From Microbacterium testaceum StLB037 (GTDB taxonomy: Bacteria > Actinomycetota > Actinomycetes > Actinomycetales > Microbacteriaceae), in the NCBI RefSeq assembly GCF_000202635.1, contig NC_015125.1, positions 558,001-622,000 of the forward strand: a stretch of 64,000 bases of DNA, in the 5' to 3' direction. The notes below the pieces were generated by a model. It was not told where the DNA came from. It saw only the letters and a program-made list of their open reading frames with translations, and did no database searches. Each line of letters opens with the position of its first letter. Position 1 is the stretch's first letter. Position numbers and translations under genes: made by a program. Of the stretch, positions 48,196 to 56,765 are shown in pieces.

Positions 48196-50877
48196 TCACC
48201 CGCCGGCCGACACCGTGCCCCGTTCGAAGCTCTGGGTGACCTTGCCGCCGCTCTTCACCGCCGGGGCGAGCGGCAGGCCGTAGCGTCCCGTCACCCCACC
48301 CGCGGCATCCCACGGTGCGAAAACGGGCGGTGCGATCGCCAAGGCTCCCACGGACTGGCGCCAGATGATCGTCCCGCGCTCGAACGGCAGGCGGCAGTAG
48401 GAACCGAAGCAGGACTCCGCCCGGGTGGGAAGCCCGAGCGTTCCCGCGGGCCCGCCCGCGCTCATCCACACGTCGCGGTAGGCGCCGTAGACGGGAAGGA
48501 TGCCGGCCGACGGCGATCCCGTCAGGGTGCCCCCCTGGAAGGCCTGGTAGCAGGTCACCGGCAGACAGACCATCGCGGCGGTCGGCGCGCCCAGACGGCC
48601 GTTCTCGGACCCCGCGGCCTGCCACGGAGCGAGGAACCAGCCGGACACGATCACCGCTCGAGAACCGGGAGTCCACACGATCACGCCGTTCTGGAACACC
48701 TGCGAGCAACTGCGGCCGTTGCACGACTCGTCGCTCATCGGTCGACCCAGTTGCCCCTTCGCCCCGCCCGCGCGATTCCACACGCTCTGGTACTCCCCCG
48801 CCACGGCGACGAGGGCACCCGAGGGAGCCGTGGTGAGCACGCCGGTCTGGAACGCCTGGGTGCACACGCCCCCGGAGCAGGAGGGTGCCGAACGAGGCCC
48901 GCCCAAGCGGCCGTCACCGGCGCCCTGCGCCTGCCAGGCCGTGAGGTAGCGTCCGGTCACGGCGACCGCGCCGTACTTGGGTGTCCAGCCGATCACGCCC
49001 TTCTGGAACGACTGCGCGCAGTTGACCCCGTTACAGGATTCCGAGCCGGTCGGAAGTCCGAGCGAACCGCCGGGCCCGCCGTTCTTCGACCAGAGATCCC
49101 GGTACGCGCCGTACACGGCGAGGACTCCGCCCGAGGGCGAACCTGACAGGGTCCCGCCGGTGAACCTCTGGTAGCAGGTCGCGGGGATGCAGGCCATGTC
49201 GGCGAGAGGTCGGCCGAGGCGACCCTTCTCGAATCCGGCTGCCGACCACGCGTCGAAGAACCACTTCATCGTGATGAAGGTGCCCTTCGAGGAGGTGTCG
49301 ATGCGCGCGGAGCCGAAGCGCTGGCTGCAGGCACCGGACGAATCGCAGGTCTGCGGGCCCGCGGGTCCGCCGACCCCCGCGGGGCCGCCTGCCCGCAGGT
49401 ACTTGGTCGCGATGGGTTCGGGAACGACCTGGGCGCTGTCGCGACCGGACGAGGCGATGAGTCCACCGCCGAACCGCTGGGTGCAGCCGGCCGAAACGCA
49501 GGATGCGTCGCTCCGGGGGAAGCCCAGCGAACCGCCGCTGGCGCCGGCCTGGACCCAGGCGCTGAAGATCGGCTCGGTCACCGCCGTCGCGGAACCGCCG
49601 GAGAAGAGCGCTCCGTGGGCGAACATCTGTGCGCACTGGGAACCGTTGGAGCACACCTCCGGGCCGCGAGCCGCCCCCAGGGCGATTCCCCCGGACGACG
49701 ACCAGACGCTCTCGACGTGTCGGCCGACGAGGTTGCCGCCGGTCGGATCGGCGGCCATGACACCGCCGTCGAAGGACTGCGTGCAGGTCATGTCGCTCTG
49801 GCAGACCACGACCCCGGTCGGTCGGCCGACGGCGCCGTCGATGAAGCCCAGGTTGCGCCACATCGACTCGATGACCGACGGCACGCCGAAGACCCCGCGG
49901 CCGGGGAACCAGAAGATCGTTCCGTTGCGGAACGACTGCTGGCAGTACGTGCCGAAGCACTGCTCGGTGGAGGTCGGCGAGCCGAGCAGACCGCCCGCAC
50001 CGCCCAGCGAGGCCCAGACGCGTGCGTATTCGCCGGAGACGGGAGATGCCGTGGGGCTCCCGAACCAGTCCGTGTAGAGGCGCCAGAAGTTCCGGTTCCC
50101 GTACGCCGAGCAGAAGTCACCCGTGCCGTAAAGATTGTTGAGCGCCGCCTGGTTGGGCGTGTACGGCGTGTAGATGTACAGCGCGCGCGTGGCGTCGTTC
50201 TGGATGTTCACGCGCTTGGTGCCGCAGACGCGGTCGTTGTCGGGCGGGGTCGCCTGATAGAGGATGTTGTTCCACCCCAGCTGATAGCTGTACCAGCGCG
50301 GGTTCTTCACGTAGATCTGGAACTGACGCGCTGCACCGTACACCTGGTAGAAGAACCCGGCGAAGTTCGGGTCGCAGGCTGCCCCGTCGGGACATCCCTG
50401 GCCGAGCGCCGCACGGTACTGGTAGGGAGAGGGAGCGGGATCGGTGACGAGGGCCTGCTCCTTCTGGAGCATCACGAGAATCACCTTGGGGCTGATCCCG
50501 CACGCCTGTGAGACGGCGGCGATCAACTGGGCGGCGCTCATCGTGCCCCCGCCGAATGCGCGGCAGTAGGAGTCCGCGCCGAGCGACGGCGTCGACTGGG
50601 CGACGTAGTCCTTGAGGCACGGCATCCCCTCGTCTCCCCGGCATGAGGTGACCTTGGAGTTGAGGAAGTTCTGGATGTCGGCGGCCGTCATCGACCCGGC
50701 ATCGAAGAAATTGTCGTCGGAGATCAGGAAGCCGTCCTGGAAGTCGCTCGCGTTCGCCGCCGTCGCCGCCGGAGCGACCGCGGGCGCGAGCACCGGCAGG
50801 ATCCCGAGGACCAACGCCAAAGACGCCAGCGCCGCCAGCGCCCAGGAGAACCGCGCGCGGGCGGGGGCGAAGGTCAC
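48196..50877 (-). CDS. Secreted 12-repeat LGFP protein with cysteine-paired repeats
   Basis: This 893-residue exported protein has a signal peptide at about residues 1-43. An N-terminal domain follows (about 44-240) with SPKVILVMLQKEQALV and YGNRNFWRLYTDWFG, similar to a widespread actinobacterial module often annotated 'hemagglutinin'; its helical LQKEQ pattern recalls lysozyme-like folds. Twelve LGFP-type repeats come next. Eleven carry a Cys pair about 4-6 residues apart (for example CFGTYC, CIPATC, CNGVNC); the last repeat has none. LGFP repeats are linked to cell-wall attachment in corynebacteria. The GTG start overlaps the lipoprotein stop. Confidence 0.85.
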   Translation of the reverse strand: MTFAPARARFSWALAALASLALVLGILPVLAPAVAPAATAANASDFQDGFLISDDNFFDAGSMTAADIQNFLNSKVTSCRGDEGMPCLKDYVAQSTPSLGADSYCRAFGGGTMSAAQLIAAVSQACGISPKVILVMLQKEQALVTDPAPSPYQYRAALGQGCPDGAACDPNFAGFFYQVYGAARQFQIYVKNPRWYSYQLGWNNILYQATPPDNDRVCGTKRVNIQNDATRALYIYTPYTPNQAALNNLYGTGDFCSAYGNRNFWRLYTDWFGSPTASPVSGEYARVWASLGGAGGLLGSPTSTEQCFGTYCQQSFRNGTIFWFPGRGVFGVPSVIESMWRNLGFIDGAVGRPTGVVVCQSDMTCTQSFDGGVMAADPTGGNLVGRHVESVWSSSGGIALGAARGPEVCSNGSQCAQMFAHGALFSGGSATAVTEPIFSAWVQAGASGGSLGFPRSDASCVSAGCTQRFGGGLIASSGRDSAQVVPEPIATKYLRAGGPAGVGGPAGPQTCDSSGACSQRFGSARIDTSSKGTFITMKWFFDAWSAAGFEKGRLGRPLADMACIPATCYQRFTGGTLSGSPSGGVLAVYGAYRDLWSKNGGPGGSLGLPTGSESCNGVNCAQSFQKGVIGWTPKYGAVAVTGRYLTAWQAQGAGDGRLGGPRSAPSCSGGVCTQAFQTGVLTTAPSGALVAVAGEYQSVWNRAGGAKGQLGRPMSDESCNGRSCSQVFQNGVIVWTPGSRAVIVSGWFLAPWQAAGSENGRLGAPTAAMVCLPVTCYQAFQGGTLTGSPSAGILPVYGAYRDVWMSAGGPAGTLGLPTRAESCFGSYCRLPFERGTIIWRQSVGALAIAPPVFAPWDAAGGVTGRYGLPLAPAVKSGGKVTQSFERGTVSAGG

Positions 50878-51416
50878 GGCTGTGAGACCGTGACGGGCTC
50901 GGACGCCGCCGAGGTCCTGGCGGACCGGTACTCGAGCACGAGCTTCCACTCCCCCGCGGGCGCGGCGATGTCGATGATGCCGCAGTTCACGGCCGCGGGC
51001 GTCGCCACCGCGTCGATGGAGCCCGTCAGGATGGCACCGGTCGCCGACGTCGCGGTGAGCGTGCACACCCCACCTTCTTCGATGGGCCCGGAGACGAGAC
51101 CGGACGCGGAGATGTTCCGGCCGTCCGCACCGTAGTTGACGATCGTCACCGAGGCCGGACCCGAGCTGGTGGCCACGGGTTCGGGCTGCACCTCGTCGGT
51201 GGCCTCGGGAGAGGGCGTCGCGGAGGGAGAAGGGGATGCCGAGGCGGTCGTCGTCGGCTCCGCCGTCGGGGTCGCGGTGGTGGATGCTCCCGGCCGCGAC
51301 GCGCAGGCTGTCAGCGTCGCGACGAGGGCGACCGTCACGAGGGCACCCCGCAGCACGCGAGCGCGGGACGGGGCCCGCCCGGAGATCCTCGGCGATCGGC
51401 CGGAACGTTCATTCAC
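50874..51416 (-). CDS. Small lipoprotein with a Ser/Thr/Pro-rich linker
   Basis: This 180-residue protein has a basic N-terminus, a hydrophobic stretch and the lipobox LTAC, giving a lipid-modified Cys after cleavage. A 40-residue Thr/Ser/Pro/Ala linker follows, then a small beta-rich domain (SVTIVNYGADGRNISASG) with two cysteines. No function is recognised. The GTG start has GATACT six bases upstream, consistent with leaderless expression. The overlap with the LGFP gene suggests that the two exported proteins are made together and may form a surface complex. Confidence 0.72.
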   Translation of the reverse strand: MNERSGRSPRISGRAPSRARVLRGALVTVALVATLTACASRPGASTTATPTAEPTTTASASPSPSATPSPEATDEVQPEPVATSSGPASVTIVNYGADGRNISASGLVSGPIEEGGVCTLTATSATGAILTGSIDAVATPAAVNCGIIDIAAPAGEWKLVLEYRSARTSAASEPVTVSQP

Positions 51417-51485
51417 CCCTCCAGTATCACTGTTAACAGGGAAAATGCCCCTCGGACACGGATTTTTCATTGTGAAAGCAGTCCG

Positions 51486-53960
51486 TCACCGCACGGGCGC
51501 GGCAACCGGGTGGGTGCGCCGCCACTCGTCCGCTTCACTCCCGGTCAGGATGCGCACCCCGGTCCGGGGCTGCCAGACCATGAGGCCCCGCTGGAATGGA
51601 ACCTGGCAGAACGAGCCGGAGCAGACCTCCGGCCCGGTGAGGAGACCGAGCTGGCCGTCCGGACCGCCGCCGCCGATCCACATCGACACGTATGCCGACG
51701 ACAGCGAGAGGATGCCGGATGTCGACGAGGTCAGCGTCCCGTTCTGGAACACCTGGTAGCACGCGGCGGACTGGCACTTCATGGCGTCCGAGGGCAGCCC
51801 GAGCGCGCCGGTGGCGCCCCCGCGCTCCATCCACGCCGGGTAGAACCACTTCTTCGCCACGGGGTAGACCCCGCTGTTCGGCACCCAGACGATGACTCCC
51901 CCGACGAACGAAGCCTGGCAGTACGACCCGAAGCAGGATTCGCCGCCCGCCACGAGCCCGAGGTCGCCGTCCGGCCCACCCCAGGCGGTCCAGGTCGAGA
52001 CATAGTCGGAGGAGAGCCGCACGATCTGACGACCGTCCGAGGTCAGGACCCCGCCGGTGAACTGCTGCCAGCACGCGGACGACTGGCACCGCATTGCTTC
52101 CGTGGGCGTTCCGATCGCCCCGGTGATCCCCCCGAGCTCTTTCCACTTCGCCTGGAACCACGGGTGCACCGGCACGGCGGTGACGCCCTGACCCGGCACC
52201 CACGTGATCGCCCCACCGGCGAAGGGGGTTGCGCAGTACGTTCCGAAGCACGACTCCGGGCCGGCGACGAGCCCGAGGGCGCCGTCCGGGCCCCCGTTCG
52301 CGAGCCACGTGGTGACGTAGGCGGTGGACAGCATCACGATCTGGGTACCGTCCGAGGTCAGCACGCCGCCGGCGAACTCCTGCCAGCAGGCCGAGGACTG
52401 GCAGACCATGGGGGCGACCGGCTTGCCCAGCGGGCCGGAGGCACCGCCGAGCTCTTTGTACTTCGCCTGGAACCAGGGATGGACCCCGTCGGGGCTGGTC
52501 CCGCAGGCGGGGGCCTTGTCGCCGGTGCGGACGGTCACCGTCGCCGATGTGGGACGGCCGGCGCCATCGGTCGACATGTCGTCCACCGAGAGCCAGATGT
52601 CGCAGCTGGACCCCTCGGACGACGAGAACCAATCGCCCTTCACGAGCGCGTATCCGTCGCCGTCGTCCTGCGAGCTCGCCACCGCGTAGGACGTCGTGTC
52701 GGCGGACTGCTGTTGGGTGATTCGGACCCCGTAGTCGCGCGTGCACACCCAGGTGATGTCGCATCCACGACCGCGCGTGTAGTACGCACCACCGTCGTAC
52801 GAGCCACGACCGTTACGGAGGTCGAGGTAGTAGTCCCACCCGTTGGAATCGCGGACCTTGACCGCGAGGGTGCCGGTCGTCGACGAAGCCGCACGCAACG
52901 TGACAGAGGTCGAGGCATCCTGCTCGACCGTCACCAGGCTTCCCTGCGGGTATCCCCCGAGCGCGTCGCGGTGCGCGGCGTTGAACAGCGGCGAGTCGTA
53001 GTCGCCGTCGACGACCACGCCCATCGGGTCGTAGATGTCGGCGTACTTGGAGAAGCCGCAACCGTCATTCCCCTCCCAATGCCGCTGGAGCGGGAGGCAG
53101 GCGTAGTTGTTGGCGTGCCGGAGGCTCAGATTGTGGCCGAACTCGTGCAGGAAGGCCTGACGCTGCCCCTGGCCGACGTCGAGCAGAGCGATGTTGCCGC
53201 CGTACGAGAGGCCCCCGCCGACGTTCGCGATCCCGACCGACCCTTGCCAGGCCTCCGCGCAGTCCTCGGGGAACACGACGAGGAGGTGGCGCCCTCCGCT
53301 GTTCTCGTAGCTCGCGGCGCTCCGCCCCGGCGCGATGGCGCGAGCGGCCTCGTTCCAGACGGTCAGATCGCCGGACGAACCCGCGAGATCCAGCTGGCAC
53401 GTTCCTGCCGTCGTGATCTCGGCCTGCGCGCCCAGGGCGAGAGAGGCCACCCGACCATTGCTGGCTTGCCTCAGATGGTCGGAGGCGTAGGAGAGCCAGG
53501 ACCGCACGGTGTCCACCGACGCGGAGGGCCGCGCCTCGTACGCGGGTCGGCCGTCTGCGGCGGGCATTCGCACGGTGACGAGCACCACGTCGACCGAGTG
53601 CGCGAGGCCTGCGGCAGCCGCGTCGACCTCGGAGAGGACCGAGAGCTCGCCGTCCGCGATCTCGACCCTGTCGCCGGCCACGGCTCCGACCTTCTCCACG
53701 GCGTCGGCGGTGACGGCCGTCGCCTCACCGGCCTCGTCGCGTACGAAGAAGGTCGATCCGGTCGAGCCCGGCAGGTCGGAGAGCTCGACGAGTTCGCCGG
53801 TCGCGTCGGCATCCCCGCTCGGCGCCGCTTGGACGCGAGCGGTCGGGGCCGGCGACGGCACGGTCGGACGCGGTTCGAGGGCAGCCGCCCCGGTCGCGCT
53901 CGTGAGGGACGCCAGAACGACGGCGAGGGCAGCGATGCCGGTGAAAACCCGTGAGGCCAT
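51486..53960 (-). CDS. Secreted M11-like metalloprotease with six cysteine-paired LGFP repeats
   Basis: This 824-residue protein has a signal peptide (cleavage after about residue 27) and a catalytic domain with the zinc motif HEFGHNLSLRH (H272, E273, H276, H282) and a downstream IYDPMGV Met-turn, as in gametolysin-type (M11) metallopeptidases. Six LGFP-like repeats follow, each with a CxxxxC pair (CQSSAC, CFGTYC and relatives). The repeats are closely related to those of the 893-residue neighbour, so both proteins probably bind the same wall polymer. The ATG at 53958-53960 follows TACGTT by six bases, suggesting a leaderless message. Confidence 0.87.
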   Translation of the reverse strand: MASRVFTGIAALAVVLASLTSATGAAALEPRPTVPSPAPTARVQAAPSGDADATGELVELSDLPGSTGSTFFVRDEAGEATAVTADAVEKVGAVAGDRVEIADGELSVLSEVDAAAAGLAHSVDVVLVTVRMPAADGRPAYEARPSASVDTVRSWLSYASDHLRQASNGRVASLALGAQAEITTAGTCQLDLAGSSGDLTVWNEAARAIAPGRSAASYENSGGRHLLVVFPEDCAEAWQGSVGIANVGGGLSYGGNIALLDVGQGQRQAFLHEFGHNLSLRHANNYACLPLQRHWEGNDGCGFSKYADIYDPMGVVVDGDYDSPLFNAAHRDALGGYPQGSLVTVEQDASTSVTLRAASSTTGTLAVKVRDSNGWDYYLDLRNGRGSYDGGAYYTRGRGCDITWVCTRDYGVRITQQQSADTTSYAVASSQDDGDGYALVKGDWFSSSEGSSCDIWLSVDDMSTDGAGRPTSATVTVRTGDKAPACGTSPDGVHPWFQAKYKELGGASGPLGKPVAPMVCQSSACWQEFAGGVLTSDGTQIVMLSTAYVTTWLANGGPDGALGLVAGPESCFGTYCATPFAGGAITWVPGQGVTAVPVHPWFQAKWKELGGITGAIGTPTEAMRCQSSACWQQFTGGVLTSDGRQIVRLSSDYVSTWTAWGGPDGDLGLVAGGESCFGSYCQASFVGGVIVWVPNSGVYPVAKKWFYPAWMERGGATGALGLPSDAMKCQSAACYQVFQNGTLTSSTSGILSLSSAYVSMWIGGGGPDGQLGLLTGPEVCSGSFCQVPFQRGLMVWQPRTGVRILTGSEADEWRRTHPVAAPVR

Positions 53961-53966
53961 GCGGTC

Positions 53967-53972
53967 AACGTA
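53967..53972 (-). promoter_or_regulatory. -10 box of the LGFP metalloprotease gene
   Basis: On the reverse strand this is TACGTT, six bases before the ATG. The divergent gmhB-like gene has its own box 40 bases away. Confidence 0.5.
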
Positions 53973-54006
53973 GCGGGAGGTTCCGGTCCGCGTCGCGCGC
54001 CACTGC

Positions 54007-54012
54007 TAGCGT
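54007..54012 (+). promoter_or_regulatory. -10 box of the gmhB-like gene (leaderless)
   Basis: TAGCGT is followed by six bases and the GTG start at 54019. Confidence 0.55.
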
Positions 54013-54018
54013 CGACGG

Positions 54019-54624
54019 GTGAATTCTCGTCTTTTCGCCCTCGTCGACGAACGGGTCGGTCGTTCCTGGACGTTGTTCCTCGACCGCGACGGCGTCGTCA
54101 ACACCCGGATCATGGGCGGTTACGTCCGAACCTGGGACGAGTTCCACTTCGAGCCGGGCGTCCTGGACGCGTTGGCCGTCCTCGCACGGTGGGCGCCGCG
54201 CATCGTCCTCGTCACCAACCAGCAGGGCATCGGCAAGGGTCTGATGACGGAAGCCGATCTCGCCGAGCTCCACGAACGGATGCGACACGACATCGTCGAG
54301 GCCGGCGGACGATTGGACGGCATCCGGTACTGCCCTCATCTCGACGCCGACGACTGCCCGTGCCGCAAGCCCCGCCCGGGGATGGCGCAGGACGACCTCG
54401 CGGAACACCCGGAAATGGACGGCGCGCTCTCGGTGATGGTGGGCGATACCCCCGGCGACGTCGAGATGGGACGACGCCTCGCCGCGGCGAACGGTGGCGG
54501 GGCCACCGTGCGGATCGCTCCCGAAGCCGACCCCGCGGCCGACCTCACCTACCCGAGTCTCGCGACCTTCGCCGCCGCTCTCGCTCCCCTGGTGGCAGCG
54601 AGCCCGGGTCACTCCGCGGAGTAG
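54019..54624 (+). CDS. gmhB: GmhB-like heptose bisphosphate phosphatase (HAD family)
   Basis: This 201-residue HAD phosphatase has the catalytic FLDRDGVVN (D22, D24), VTNQQGIGKG and the zinc-loop cysteines of CPHLDADDCPCRKPRPG, characteristic of D-glycero-D-manno-heptose-1,7-bisphosphate phosphatases. It would remove the 7-phosphate between the kinase and nucleotidyltransferase steps of HldE, encoded nearby on the other strand. The gene is convergent with gmhA and their 3' ends overlap by 16 bases. A histidinol-phosphate phosphatase-like role is the usual alternative for this subfamily; the neighbours argue against it. Confidence 0.88.
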   Translation: MNSRLFALVDERVGRSWTLFLDRDGVVNTRIMGGYVRTWDEFHFEPGVLDALAVLARWAPRIVLVTNQQGIGKGLMTEADLAELHERMRHDIVEAGGRLDGIRYCPHLDADDCPCRKPRPGMAQDDLAEHPEMDGALSVMVGDTPGDVEMGRRLAAANGGGATVRIAPEADPAADLTYPSLATFAAALAPLVAASPGHSAE

Positions 54625-55190
54625 CCGAAACCGTCTTCGATCGCCTGCATCAACGAGTGGATGACGACGAGTTCCGATTCCTGGACCCGGTCGGCCCAGC
54701 GGCTCGCGCCGAGCGCGATCGTGACGTCGGCGACCTGTCCGAGCGGCGACTCCGCCGTCGCGGACGACGCCACCACGATGCCGCCGGCGGCCTTCATCGC
54801 TTCCGCCGCGCGCAAGACGTTCGGGGACTTCCCGCTGGTGGAGAGAGCGAGAAGCACGTCGCCGGGGCGGGCGAAGGCCTCCACGAACTTCGAGAACACG
54901 TACTCGTAGCCGTAGTCGTTCGCGACGCACGTGAGGTGCGAGGGGTCCGAGATCGCCATGGCTCGCAGCGGCGGACGGTTACCGCGGAAGCGACCGGTCA
55001 ACTCTTCGGCGAAGTGCTGCGCGTTCGTCATCGACCCGCCGTTGCCGCACGCCAGGAGCGTTCCCCCCTGTCGCAGCGACGTGATCATGGCATCCGCGGC
55101 CCGATCGAAGGCCGCACCGAAGGCGGCGTCCTCGGCGAGCGCCGCCATGCGCTGCGCGTTCTCGAGCAGGTTCTCCTGAAGAACACCCAT
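54609..55190 (-). CDS. gmhA: Sedoheptulose-7-phosphate isomerase (SIS domain)
   Basis: This 193-residue SIS-domain protein has GNGGSMTNAQHFAEEL, the GmhA substrate loop, and LSTSGKSPNV. GmhA converts sedoheptulose 7-phosphate to D-glycero-D-manno-heptose 7-phosphate, the entry to heptose-nucleotide synthesis. The ATG has GGGA upstream and lies 28 bases after the hldE stop, so it is probably co-transcribed with hldE and the heptosyltransferase. The 3' end overlaps gmhB by 16 bases. Confidence 0.92.
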   Translation of the reverse strand: MGVLQENLLENAQRMAALAEDAAFGAAFDRAADAMITSLRQGGTLLACGNGGSMTNAQHFAEELTGRFRGNRPPLRAMAISDPSHLTCVANDYGYEYVFSKFVEAFARPGDVLLALSTSGKSPNVLRAAEAMKAAGGIVVASSATAESPLGQVADVTIALGASRWADRVQESELVVIHSLMQAIEDGFGYSAE

Positions 55191-55218
55191 CTTGTTCCCT
55201 TCCTCGGATCCGACGCGG

Positions 55219-56703
55219 TCAGCCGCGACGGACCTGCTGACCCTGCGACAAGCGAGTGGTCGACACGCCGTCGAGCAGGTTGACGATGTGGACGCGCCCG
55301 CCCCAGGCCTTGGCATCTTCTCCCCCGACGACCTGATCGGGGCGGTAGTCCGAGCCCTTGACGATGACGTCGGGGCGGATGGCGCGGATCAACTCGCGGG
55401 GGGTGTCCTCACCGAAGACGGTGACGAAGTCGACGTAACGCACCGCTTCGAGGACGCTCATGCGGTCGGCCTGGGGCTGCAGGGGACGCGTCGGCCCCTT
55501 CAGACGGGCGGTGGACTCGTCGGAGTTCACACCCACGACGAGGACGTCGCCGAGCGAGCGCGCTTCGCGCAGGAGCGCCACGTGCCCCGCATGCAGGAGA
55601 TCGAACACGCCGTTGGCGAAGACGACCGTCTTACCCGCGTCCTTCTCGACGGCGACGAGCTGGGCAAGTTCGTCCCAATCCTCGATCGTGCCGGGCCGAT
55701 CCTCGGGCGAGGACTCCACGAGAAGTTCGTTCAACAAGTCGGCGCTCGAGACGACCGCGGTGCCGGGTCGGCCGCACGCGATACCCGCGGCCATGTTGCC
55801 CACCTGAACCGCCTGAAGCGTGCTGAGACCGGCCGCGAGGCCCGCGGAGATCCCGGCGATCATCGAGTCTCCGGCGCCGGAGACGTCTGCAACGAGACGA
55901 GCACGCGTCGGAATGCGCGTGCGGGCGCTCGTCTCGATGACCTCCACGCCGACGGCGGAGAGCGAGATCGCGAGCGACCCGATGCCGCCGATCAGCAGCC
56001 GCTCGGCGATCAGGTCGAGGGTCTCGTCGTCGGGGGCATCGGCGCGCAAGCCCGACATCTGGAGGGCCTCCGCGAAATTCGGCTTCACGATCGTCGCGCC
56101 GCGGTATTTGCGGATGTCCGTGGACTTCGGATCGACGACCACCGGGATGCCGAGCTCGCTCGCCAGATCGATCACCCGCGCGACGAGATCCTCGCTCAGC
56201 ATGCCCTTCGCGTAATCGGACACGACGATCGCCGTGCGGGACGGAGCTTCGCCCACGGCCGCGCGGACAGCCGCGAAGGCCGCGTCAGCGCCCTCGGCAT
56301 CCAGAGGGGTGAGGTCCTCGCGATCGACACGCACGATCTGCTGCATCCCGGCGACGACGCGCAGCTTCTCGATGGTCGCGGCGGCGCCGCGACGGATGGG
56401 CGACGTCACGACGCCCGTGCCGGAGAGCAGTCGTTCGAGCTCCCGTCCGGCCTCGTCATCGGCCCACGCGGCGACGAGGGTGGTCTGGACGCCGAGAGCA
56501 GCGATGTTCATCGCGGCGTTGGCCGCGCCTCCCGCGACGCTGCGGTCCTGCCGTACGCGGAGGACCGGGATGGGGGCCTCCGGCGAGATACGGTCCACGG
56601 CCCCCGCCACGTACCGGTCGAGCATGGCGTCACCGATCACGACCACCCGAGCGCCCTCGAAGCCGAGGATGTGCTGCGGAGTGATCGGGGGGAGTGCGGA
56701 CAT
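55219..56703 (-). CDS. hldE: Bifunctional heptose kinase / ADP-heptose synthetase
   Basis: This 494-residue protein fuses a PfkB-type kinase (VIGDAMLDRYVAG near the start, GGAANAAMNIAALG, and SGAGDSMIAG carrying the catalytic Asp) to a cytidylyltransferase-fold domain from about residue 355. The latter has FANGVFDLLHAGHV, its HxGH-type motif at residues 371-374. It phosphorylates heptose 7-phosphate at O1 and, after GmhB action, adds AMP to give ADP-heptose. The ATG at 56701-56703 is favoured over one five codons upstream by a GGAAG site. Confidence 0.95.
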   Translation of the reverse strand: MSALPPITPQHILGFEGARVVVIGDAMLDRYVAGAVDRISPEAPIPVLRVRQDRSVAGGAANAAMNIAALGVQTTLVAAWADDEAGRELERLLSGTGVVTSPIRRGAAATIEKLRVVAGMQQIVRVDREDLTPLDAEGADAAFAAVRAAVGEAPSRTAIVVSDYAKGMLSEDLVARVIDLASELGIPVVVDPKSTDIRKYRGATIVKPNFAEALQMSGLRADAPDDETLDLIAERLLIGGIGSLAISLSAVGVEVIETSARTRIPTRARLVADVSGAGDSMIAGISAGLAAGLSTLQAVQVGNMAAGIACGRPGTAVVSSADLLNELLVESSPEDRPGTIEDWDELAQLVAVEKDAGKTVVFANGVFDLLHAGHVALLREARSLGDVLVVGVNSDESTARLKGPTRPLQPQADRMSVLEAVRYVDFVTVFGEDTPRELIRAIRPDVIVKGSDYRPDQVVGGEDAKAWGGRVHIVNLLDGVSTTRLSQGQQVRRG

Positions 56704-56765
56704 GTGACTTCCAGACATGGGACGGGCGGACCGGCGGGCGGCCGGACCGAACGAGCGTAACGGAC

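Noticed and set aside
50878..51066. Longer N-terminus of the 893-residue LGFP protein
   Set aside because: The upstream residues overlap the lipoprotein coding region in another frame. The GTG at 50877 begins a clear signal peptide and overlaps the lipoprotein stop in the usual GTGA manner.
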